A DNA stretch of 64,000 nt from Hymenopellis radicata (Eukaryota > Basidiomycota > Agaricomycetes > Agaricales > Physalacriaceae): positions 1-64,000 of the forward strand of contig JADNRX010000136.1 in the NCBI GenBank assembly GCA_015501595.1, given 5' to 3'. The translations under genes were made by a program, and so were the position numbers. Shown piece by piece: positions 55,742-64,000 of this stretch (the first letter of the stretch is position 1; every line of letters starts with the position of its first letter). The notes beneath the pieces were generated by a model. The model was not told where the DNA came from and ran no database searches. It saw only the letters and a list, made by a program, of their open reading frames with translations.

Positions 55742-56833
55742 ATGTCAGACTATCGTCGTGGTCAAGGAAATCCACCTTCAGGCCCGCCTATCCCACCAAT
55801 CGACAGCACCGAGTGGCGTCGACAGACTGGGCAGTACCGTCGCCCGAGAGGCACTATAGTCTTGAGCTATAGGCAGTTAGAGGATGCCTTCAATGGTCTA
55901 CGTGCTCACATTGAACGCAACCCAGCTTTCAACCTCCCACAGCCCACTCGAGGCGCTATCTTTGTGCGCGATGAGCTAGCGGCGTACGTAGAATGCTTCT
56001 CATTCTTCAAAATATAACTAACTGTAACACAGGCTTGGCACACAGCTGGAAGCGTTTCCCCGTTCCAGAAATTTCGGAACTCGCAGGATGCTCAATCAGC
56101 GAGTTTCGCGAGCGTTGAACGTCATTGCCGCTAGCTACACCAACCTCCGCGAGTTGGTGGACCTGAGGAGGCAATTCAACCGAGTACTTGATTTGTACAA
56201 TGTAAGCTGAGAATTTCTTGGTATTGATAGCATGCCTTATTGACACCTCCCCAGTCCAACTCTGCTGCCGCGGAACAGGCCCTTCGAGCTTATGTTCATG
56301 AAGAACAGGCCGAGGAGCGGCGGCGCAATAACGCAAACGATGCTCTTCAGCGCCAGATATCGTAAGTCTTCGTGCTACCTAGTATTGTGTCCCTAGTCAA
56401 CGCCTGACATTGAACCAGAGCAGCTGCAGGCTACGCGCCGGTAGGAATGTATGCCCCTAGTACGGTCCATTCCTACGGTTCGGCGGCGCAAAGTTCGAAC
56501 GTCCTTGAATATGGCACCTCTCCAGCGTCATCAGCTGCCATCTTCTATGCCAACCAAAGCACTTACTATACTCTGCCATCACATCACTCTGAATCCTTGC
56601 CCGAATCTATGAACAGTGGAGTCCTCCCAAGTGAGGACGCTGTTGCAGCATTGGGCGCAGCGAGACTACAGGCCGAGGAAGCCCTACTGCTGGCTGAAGA
56701 AGCGCGGCTTGCCGCTGCTCAGCGCCACGGGCACGGGGGCGGCCCAAGCCGCCCGCCAGGAGGTGGTCAAGGACGTCCAGGTGGGGGTCATGGCGGTCAA
56801 GGAGGGTCCGTACAGGCTTATTATCATCGTTGA
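55742..56833 (+). CDS. Unknown protein with coiled coil and Gly-rich tail
   Basis: Starts MSDYRRGQGNPPSGPPIPPI. Exon 1 contains GTIVLSYRQLEDAFNGLRAH. Spliced exons continue LGTQLEAFPRSRNFGTRRML, NQRVSRALNVIAASYTNLRE and VDLRRQFNRVLDLYN, then SNSAAAEQALRAYVHEEQAE with charged heptad-like spacing. The last exon has a Ser/Tyr-rich part, an alanine-rich helix (RLQAEEALLLAEEARLAAAQ) and a Gly/Pro-rich end GGGHGGQGGSVQAYYHR at 56833. Three introns in phase. Family unknown; the upstream flank (55500-55740) has no other feature. Confidence 0.65.
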
Positions 56834-57059
56834 ACTCAGATTGCCACCCATTGTATCGTTTCTCTATCCTGTATGTACTAACAGTCATCCTCGTATACCC
56901 TTCTCCTTTTACGGACTACTCCACGATCTCACCTTTGTATGGCCTAACAATATCACTTGTCTTCTCTTCACAAGTCATTTTCAAACGCATTCCAGTGAGA
57001 TTTTTGGACTTCGATGATACGCATCCAGGATCATCGAGAGTTTCTGGATAAATAATACA

Positions 57060-57330
57060 TCGTTCAGACCTCCTCACCCATGTCGTCGTCATCTAGGTCC
57101 CCGTCCTGAATTTCCTTCGCGAGTTCGCGCGCACCCTCAGCAGCAGCGAGCTCTTTCCTGTGGGGTACCGCATCGCCTTGAGAAAACATAGGTCAGGCTT
57201 GTTCTTCACTACGATTGACGCTTTGGTTGTGAGCTCCAAACAATACGCGATTCGGTTCGCCAACTTCTGATCCATACGCGTTCTTCTGCGTCCCACATTC
57301 TAACCAGCCCTTCTCGTGTACTATCTCCGA
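57060..57330 (-). CDS. C-terminal exon of an unrecognised gene
   Basis: A minus-strand frame with KELAAAEGARELAKEIQDGD followed by LDDDDMGEEV and a stop near 57066 has the composition of a real acidic C-terminus. A possible upstream exon contains MDQKLANRIAYCLELTTKAS. Splice joins are not certain, and I do not recognise the protein. It lies just downstream of the ELYS-like gene, so it could also be part of a separate small gene. Confidence 0.35.
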
Positions 57331-57602
57331 GAATTATGCCAACTAGACTTGAACTCTGGGATGATTCAAGCTCTCGCTGGCTCTTCAACGACCGCCAACG
57401 TGAGCCGTCTTTCGTTTTTTGAACCCCGTCACGCCAGAACGTGCTCTTCGTCACGTTCCTTTGTTGCACATTACTGTACTCGCTAAGGATTGAAGTTGTC
57501 TCCCTCGCCCGTGACCATGAACAGCAAACCAAAGCACACAACCACATAGATGCAACGCTAAAACCAATCGAGTACAAATCATTAAAAGACACACACATAC
57601 AT

Positions 57603-59796
57603 TCATGACCGCTTCTTCCTACTCTTCGTAGTCGTACTAGTAGTCTTTCTTTTAGAACTAGTAGCAGCAGCAGCCTTGGGCTCCGCAGGAACCGCAGACA
57701 GCCGCGAGGACCGCCGCCGCCCTTGAGACTCCTCCGTAGACTCCGACCGCGCCTTCCGCGTCGTCCTCTTCGGCGGCGGGGAAGGCGCACGCAGGGGAGC
57801 CACATCGTCGTCCTCCTCCTCTTCGTCATCATCGTCCATCAACGACCCGGGTATACTCATCTTCAGCTGCTGCACCTCTCTATTGGTATTATTACTCTCC
57901 CGCCCTTTCCGTTTCGGCTCTTCATAATGCTGCTGTGGCCGTGGCGGCTGCGGTGCAGGCTGTGGCGGCCGCTCTTCGTCAACAAAGGCACCAGGAGGCA
58001 TCTGTATTGTGTTACTAGCGCGCCTAGCATTCCCATTTATAGATGGGCGCCCATTCGTCTGTTTGGCCGGCCTTTGAGGAACATTATCGAAGACAGACTT
58101 GGAGAATGACATCTCCCCAGGTGGTGGCACATTATGACCACCGTCCTGATCCATACTGTCGTCATCGTCCGGTACCTCCTCCACATCCATTTCGACATCA
58201 TTTTGCGGTGGCGCGTGTCCGTTGAGGCCGGCAAATGTAAAAGGGCTATTAGCACCTTGCCGGCGGCCGGCGTCTTTGGGTGGTTGGAAAAATGCGTTTT
58301 GTCGCCGATTGGCGGACTCGAACGTCTTCTGCGCTGGTGCCGGAGCAGATGGCACCAAAGATGAGGACGACGCCAGCGGCTGTATAGATGATGCCAAGCC
58401 TGATGAAGTCGACGATATGAGAGGGGCCACTGCCGAGGAACCTAGGCTCTTCCTCGCTCCATTGCCACCATTCGATTGCCCATTGAGTGACTTGTTCAAA
58501 GACGCTGATGGAATGACGCGGAAACCAAATGAGCGGTCGGCGGCAGGTGAAGGGGCAGGCGAAGCGATTCCATTCAGTCTAGGTTTCGTCCTCATGAGTC
58601 TTGAGTCTTCCATGGAGACATCTCCGCCCTGAGCCATTGCCTTGTCCTGAGTTTCCAGTTCGAGGTCCAACACCAGACGCTCTACCTGGGGTAACGCAGT
58701 GTATATGTCGTGCACCATCTGGGAGCGCTCTTGGGTGAGAGGCGAGCCTTTGAGTGGCGAGACGGATGAGAATTGGCGGTCCAGTTTAACGGCTTCAGCA
58801 TATTGACCACTTTCGATTAGACGAACGCAGGCAAGATCCTGTAGAACAGCAGTTGCTTTTGGTGTGAGATGAGCTGGCGGATGCAGCGCGTAGGCGTGGA
58901 AGATGGATTGCTCATAAGCAGACATCGGGAGGCCAACGAGTTGAGCCAATGGTTCCGAACGAGGTGCAGCTAACAAAGACGATATTAGAGAAATTTTGGG
59001 TAGTGCAAGGGAGAGACCTACGCGTAACAGACCACTCGAACAACCTTTTTAGCAATTTGGGGCGCGTTTCATCACTTTCGTTGAATGTGCGCTGGAACTG
59101 CCATGCCTCGTAAAAGTGTTTCTCAGCGAGGGCTAATGTGTAGATGCCAATATCCTCCTGCTCAATTAACCGCGGTTTCGCTGTACGTACGTATTTAATG
59201 ATGAGCGTGGCGGGGTCTTCAGAGTGGGATATGGCGAGGAGGATTTTGGAGGCGTAGTCGCAAACTAGACGGTGGTCTGCGAGGATGGTCACTGCTTTCT
59301 GATGGGGAATGAGTCTCTGGACAGCAGCAGGGATGACTAGCGCACCGCAATAGTGATCCAGAGTCTAAATACCAATACGCGTCTGACAATGCGCAAAATT
59401 GAGGCGGTAAGCACCTGGAGAGCTGAAACTTTGCCTCTCTGCCATCCTGATACCATTTGAGGAGAAAGTAAACCAGGCAGTCTCTTTTGAGCTGGTCGTA
59501 CTTGGAGTTTGAAATCGCGTCCAAGAGGTGTTCGAGCTGTTCGACGTCTCGTGGCGGGTACAGCGCGTCGGGTTCCCGAATGCCGCCTAGCGATAGCAGG
59601 ACGTCAAATAGCAGCATGTCTGTGAGGAGGGCGCGCCGGCGCTCGATGGCCTGGCAGAGATCGTGGTGCCATGGAAAAGTGTCGCTTGTGGTGTTGAAAT
59701 AGCTGATGTACGACCGGACTTGGACTTGGATTTCCTACAAAATGTTGTAGGCTTTCTAGGCGTATTTGTGAGAGAAAGAGTACTCACAGTGTCCAT
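57603..59796 (-). CDS. ELYS-like nuclear pore protein
   Basis: Nuclear-envelope protein with the fungal ELYS domain, which in animals recruits the Nup107-160 complex to chromatin and in fungi is a small outer-ring nucleoporin. Starts MDT at 59796, then after an intron EIQVQVRSYISYFNTTSDTF, FPWHHDLCQAIERRRALLTD and LLFDVLLSLGGIREPDALYP. Next come KRDCLVYFLLKWYQDGREAK, PPQFCALSDAYWYLDSG, LVCDYASKILLAISHSEDPA and ALAEKHFYEAWQFQRTFNES. A last long exon is disordered, with SFGFRVIPSAS, acidic runs and a basic end KSRKKRS at 57603. The join after YLDSG (about 59340) needs a 31-base intron or is a frame slip. Confidence 0.78.
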
Positions 59797-60052
59797 GTCG
59801 AGGAGAATGTTGAGAGAGTCGAACCTCACCAAAGTGGCTCGTAGTCGCAACGTTCAAAAAGGTTGATTACGTGAGATTGTTGGGTCAAATTGGCCCCTTT
59901 GTTTGTATTCAAAGATCTGGATCTTCCACCTAAGAATATCTACTCTGCACTACTCGGAATACCCTAATACCCTGCGTTGCATTCTGTGGCTGTGCAGGCT
60001 ATCTATGTGGTACCCTTTCTCTCCCAGTTACCACCACGATCCCCTCCCAACC
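59797..60052. promoter_or_regulatory. Divergent promoter between ELYS-like and Ppg1-like genes
   Basis: 256 bases separate the two start codons, which face away from each other, so both genes must start from this stretch. Confidence 0.5.
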
Positions 60053-61242
60053 ATGCCAATATTCAACCCCGACAAATGGATAGAACAGCTCAAAGACTGT
60101 CAGCATCTCCAAGAGGCCGAAATGCGGTCACTCTGCGAGCGCGTGCGCGCAATTCTCATGGAGGAATCCAACATACAGCCAGTCTCCAGCCCTGTTACGA
60201 TATGCGGCGATATACACGGTCAATTCTGGGATCTACTGGAGCTGTTACGCAAAGGCGGTGACGTCCCAGAGACCAGCTACATCTTTATGGCACGTATGTC
60301 TTGCTTTTCCTTTGGATAGCCAACTCAGACTTAAATATTGTCTCGCAGGGTGACTTTGTCGACCGCGGACATTACAGTTTGGAAACCGTGACATTACTGC
60401 TCGTGTTGAAGGCGAGGTGAGTCATCCAGCTTCCTTCGAGGTGCTTACTCAACCTGCCGTTTCAGATATCCTGATAAAGTGACATTGCTACGCGGGAACC
60501 ATGAAAGTCGACAGATAACCCAAGTTTACGGGTTCTATGGTGTGTCCAGCGCGCTTTTCCCATTGGCGATATCTGATTTATCTCTAGACGAATGCCAACA
60601 AAAGTATGGAAGCGCGACCGTCTGGAAAGCATGCTGCAGTGTGTTCGATTATCTAAATCTCGCCGCTGTTAGTCCATACATGCATCTCTTCGACCTCATA
60701 CATTCTAAAGACTTTCCCAGATAATTGACGGCGAAGTCCTTTGCGTACACGGCGGCTTATCACCAGACATCCGAACTCTAGACCAAATACGACTACTCTC
60801 GCGTGCGCAGGAGATACCCCACGAAGGCGCGTTCTGCGATCTCATGTGGTCAGACCCAGACGATGTCGAAAACTGGGCTGTCAGTCCGCGCGGCGCTGGT
60901 TGGCTGTTTGGCGGTCCCGTCGCACAGGAGTTCAATCATGTCAACGACCTCAAACTGATCGCCCGCGCACACCAGCTCGTGCAGGAAGGCTTCAAGTATA
61001 TGTTCGACGAGCAGCTCGTGACGGTTTGGTCTGCGCCAAACTATTGTTATCGGTGTGGGAACATGGCCTCGATAATGACGATTCATGAAAACGGGGAACG
61101 GACGTTTAATGTCTACGGCCCTGCCGAGGAAAATGCGAAGGATAAAGGGATGACGACAAGACGAATGGTGGGTCTCATCACTAAACAAACTTCCTTTGTT
61201 GACGTTCTCACACAGAACACTAATGTGCAATATTTTGTATGA
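60053..61242 (+). CDS. Ser/Thr protein phosphatase, PP2A-type (Ppg1-like)
   Basis: Catalytic subunit of a PP2A-related phosphatase; in yeast Ppg1 acts within the Far complex on glycogen, mitophagy and Atg proteins. Starts [19 protein letters not shown]. Metal and catalytic motifs are all present: [94 protein letters not shown] and [18 protein letters not shown]. Overall sequence, especially [20 protein letters not shown], fits Ppg1 better than PP2A, PP4 or PP6. The C-terminus is NVQYFV instead of the methylated YFL. Four introns; the first has a GC donor (TTTATG|GCACGT) at about 60288. Confidence 0.9.
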
Positions 61243-62019
61243 CCTGCCCATGTCTTTGTTCACTCTCCTGCCCTTGCTCTGTTTGTACTCTGACTAGATA
61301 GTATCGATGTTGAGACCTCTGTGGTGATCTTTCACTTTCCTTCATTCACGCGTTGGGCTGTACTCTTCGGCATATGGGGCTGAGTTGATCTTTTACGTTG
61401 CTTCTTTCGACCCCTCTAAGGCGAACAAACATCGTGTGGCCTTCCAAGCCGACCAAGAGACTATTATAAGCAGAGTACAACTAGGTAAAATAGTCTAAAA
61501 GTTGGACTCGGAAAGCGCCGTCTTCACCGGCTGAGGACCTTGCTTGTGTGTTAAAAGTCTTAAAATGAACTGAGTGAAGGTGCAAAACAAGTTGAATATT
61601 AATACTGAGTAGCCTGAGCCTTGCTAGTTCTGTAATTGTGCTGGTCCGCGCTAGTCACCCACTTCCAAATTCTAGCCCAACCTGTTCGCCGTCTTGACAT
61701 ATTTCCCCTTCCTTTGAACTTGGTGCGACAAAGCGACTGAAGATGAACTGGCAGTGGTTGAGGGATCCCATTGTAATTTTGAGCATCTCTCTAGGTACCG
61801 GCTCGGTCGTTAAATGTTAACCTAAGAAACATCGTCGGTGTTATTCTAACGAAAACACGCGAATGACTTGAGGTAAATCATACATTCGAGCAGGAAAATA
61901 GAACGCACCGGATCCAACATACGGTATCATAAGCTGGATACTAGTCGAAAGAGTAAACTCCGATGCCTCTGTCCTCATCGGTGGCTCTAACCCGAACATT
62001 AACATTAACTTGAGGACTT
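61243..62019. other. Intergenic, no gene recognised
   Basis: 3' flank of the phosphatase gene and 5' side of a decayed membrane-protein gene. A few ATG codons near 61743 do not lead to a supported frame. Confidence 0.35.
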
Positions 62020-62161
62020 ACAACCTACACCCTATAAGATCTTCTACCCACCGTACGTCTCTGCCAAGACTCGGCCCACTGACGCACCCGACAACCTACA
62101 CCCTATAAGATCTTCTACCCACCGTACGTCTCGGCCAAGACTCGGCCCACTGACGCACCCG
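62020..62161 (+). repeat. 71-base tandem duplication
   Basis: Two units, 62020-62090 and 62091-62161, differ at one position (TCTCTGCC versus TCTCGGCC). Since 71 is not a multiple of three, the duplication shifts the frame of the surrounding coding-like sequence. Confidence 0.92.
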
Positions 62162-62810
62162 ACAATATAACGTACAGCGATGAATACTTCAATCTCACTG
62201 GCATTTCCAAAGACTCGTACTCTGGCTCGTCCAACGACGCCGCAAAGAGCGCGACTTACGTTGTTGTCCGACCTGTTCATGGGTCAACGCTTCCTGCAGT
62301 TGAACAATACCTACACAGTCAAGGACAACGGAAGAATCGTCGTGCACCACTCACAGATGCCTCCCAACGCCACATACTTCTCTTTGTGAATGTTAACGAC
62401 ATCTCCAGTAACAGTACCTACCTGAGGATTTAACAGGATCTCACTGATGTTGTCGCTCTTCCGGCTAGTGTGCTTTCGAGCTCAGATGCGTCTGGTGGGG
62501 TGGATCTTCTGAAACTGGCGGCGGCTCAAACACATTGGTGCTGTTGTTGGCAGCCTTGTCGTTCTCGGTATACTGGGAGCTATCATCGGTATAGTGCGAA
62601 ACCGGAGAGCATCCACGCAGGCTCCTGCGCCTGGGTCATTCGTATCCCATGAGAGAGAGAGAGTCCGGGGTACGGAGCAGGCGCTGCTGCGGCGCGAGGA
62701 CTGCGCAGTTCCGACTTGAGTGTGTTTGTGCCTCTACAACAACCAGTACCAGTCGTGGAACTCGAGCCAGGCGAGTCTGCAGGCGCCGTACAACTTAAGG
62801 ACAACTAAGA
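62020..62810 (+). pseudogene. Single-pass membrane glycoprotein gene, decayed
   Basis: From the second repeat unit one frame reads YKIFYPPYVSAKTRPTDAPD, then NITYSDEYFNLTGISKDSYS, rich in N-glycosylation sites, and continues to about 62418 before a stop. In another frame at about 62530-62640 lies HIGAVVGSLVVLGILGAI followed by the stop-transfer basics RNRRAS and a polar tail. This layout (extracellular Ser/Asn-rich domain, one helix, cytosolic tail) is common in mushroom surface proteins. The parts are not in one frame, and the 71-base duplication breaks the upstream part, so I regard it as a relic or a gene with unresolved introns. Confidence 0.45.
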
Positions 62811-63660
62811 CCCGCGACAGAACGGAATGAGCTTGGACTATAATACACGACAGAGCGGATGAGTACGATCACACCGCAGGGAGGAAGGTGAAGTAAGGAT
62901 CGCACTGAAGATCTAAGGGAACTTTTGAGTCTTGTGGTTGAGGATGAAGTATTCACTGACCTTGAGTAAACATCGGCTATTCAGCGATCAGCTACCGAGA
63001 CGCTGCGTCAGAAAGGTCTCCTTCAAGAGTGGCGCAGAACGTGTGCTTTCGAAGAGGGTAGAGCTGAACTTGTATCCGGGGACGTTTGGCTCAGGATCTG
63101 GTTGAATGCTGCATCATGATGACGGCGATGATGCTCAAAGTAAAAACGGCACCCTTCCCTGCTGTTGGAATGAAAACTGTGTCCTCATTTGCATCGTCGT
63201 CAGTGCTGGAATTGATGTCCTCGCCGTCGTGGGTGTTCTAGGTTGCGTCGTTCTCCATTCAGTCGGCGTTCTCATGCAACTCGCGTTGTTGCTAGAATCA
63301 TTGTCCTCCATTTTGATGGGATCATCACGATTCACCTGCGCTGGCCTGTCATTTGAATATATGTTGGAGTTGTTATACCTGAAGTTCTTCGTCTGCGCTC
63401 TCGCAAATTAGTGCAACAATTAATGTCGTCGCACTGTGGGTGATGTTAACGTTATTGTGGAAGGCGGCGGAAAAGACGACAGGACGATTTAGAGACACCG
63501 AAAGCGGGGGTTCATGACCAGTGAGATTTTGGGCATGACATGATAGAGTCTTCGTGTGGATAGGCAGGCTTGTGAGGTGAATTTCCAGAAGGACCTTGAC
63601 AAGTAAGGTGATCTAGACGTAGCGTAGAAAGCTAAGATGCAATAATCCCTCCATATCAAG
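62811..63660. other. Intergenic, no gene recognised
   Basis: A plus-strand frame at 63106-63411 is hydrophobic (LICIVVSAGIDVLAVVGVLG) but has no family resemblance, and its complement is also open. Left uncalled. Confidence 0.3.
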
Positions 63661-64000
63661 TCACTTCCGACTCAAATTACTCCTCATCCGAACTGCTTCA
63701 CCCTTGTAGTAAATCCACACAGGGAATGGAATGCCGAGCAGAATAGCGATACCTTTCGTGGCGTATCAGGAACAATGCTACTCCACCAGGCTCAAATACA
63801 CGCACCGCCTAATAGAGAGTTTCCGCCACCAAGACCGAGTGCATCAAACATCTGTCCGCCAAACAGGGGAAAGGCGAATCCTAGTAGACATCTAAAGACC
63901 TGTTTATTGAGGTTATAATCAGCTACTTGGACTTTGCATAATGTCGGCGTACCGATGCAGCAGCCAGAGCGCTTGCCGCGTACATGAACGTATCAACGAG
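63661..64000 (-). CDS. MFS transporter, 3' end (runs off the window)
   Basis: Minus-strand terminal exons of a DHA1-type major facilitator, probably a multidrug or polyamine-type exporter. They read LVDTFMYAASALAAAS, then after an intron VFRCLLGFAFPLFGGQMFDA and LGLGGGNSLL. After another intron come GIAILLGIPFPVWIYYKGEA and VRMRSNLSRK, with the stop at 63661. The sequence matches the conserved last two helices of this family and is unrelated to MFS-A/B. The 5' part is outside the window. Confidence 0.82.

Noticed and set aside
63106..63411. 101-codon hydrophobic plus-strand frame
   Set aside because: The opposite strand is equally open, there is no family similarity, and the composition is biased; not enough to call a gene.
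1..64000. CRISPR arrays, bacterial operons, phage or rRNA genes
   Set aside because: No regularly spaced repeats, Shine-Dalgarno-linked gene strings or rRNA sequence were seen; the genome is clearly that of a spliced eukaryote.

Overview
The window is nuclear DNA of a filamentous basidiomycete, most likely an Agaricomycete. Genes are cut by many short (about 40-60 bp) GT-AG introns, the proteins match lineages expanded in mushrooms (orphan tyrosinase C-terminal domain, F-box/LRR-like proteins, multipass membrane proteins with a GIAPTL...ARV motif, DFE-type kinase-like proteins), and the transposon content is fungal. There are no operons. Exon joins were made by eye from splice signals, reading frame and remembered family sequence, so splice sites are approximate unless a precise position is given.

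Layout: 0.4-10.1 kb holds a minus-strand pair of MFS transporters (MFS-A, 377-2614; MFS-B, 8146-10091) with a broken Gfo/Idh/MocA dehydrogenase, an F-box-like gene and a damaged 'gene X' between them. 10.7-13.9 kb carries an ALY/Yra1/Mlo3-type mRNA export adaptor and a 6-phosphofructo-2-kinase whose phosphatase histidine is replaced by serine. 13.9-24.7 kb is transposon-rich. A 3.9 kb LTR retrotransposon without pol sits inside an intron of a six-exon membrane-protein gene (15582-21059). A TIR element lies just upstream of that gene, and a rearranged partial copy of the phosphofructokinase gene lies at 23.5-24.7 kb. 24.7-33.1 kb carries an NCS1 nucleobase-type permease, a KEN-box protein, a Ran1/Ksp1-like kinase and a small acidic protein, and all four show one-base frame breaks. 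33.4-42.7 kb carries an F-box/LRR gene, gene X, AIM41 and a plus-strand MFS-B/MFS-A pair that mirrors the left end. 42.7-46.4 kb is a patchwork of tyrosinase and MFS-tail fragments, an unknown gene and a membrane protein. 47-52.4 kb has a mitochondrial-type protein, a foldback element, a PITH-domain gene, an F-box-like gene, a hAT-type MITE and a spliced tRNA-Ser(AGA). 52.7-64 kb has tandem kinase-like genes, a coiled-coil unknown, an ELYS-like nucleoporin divergent from a Ppg1-type phosphatase, a decayed membrane protein, and the 3' end of another MFS transporter running off the window.

The strongest observations are these. (1) The MFS pair exists as an inverted duplication in which opposite members appear broken on each side. 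(2) A young LTR element lies nine bases inside an intron, with its target duplication intact. (3) The phosphofructokinase fragment looks circularly permuted relative to its source. (4) Many one-base indels break otherwise conserved reading frames, clustered at 25-33 kb, which may be sequence errors rather than biology. I found no gene cluster that I would confidently call an undescribed biochemical system.
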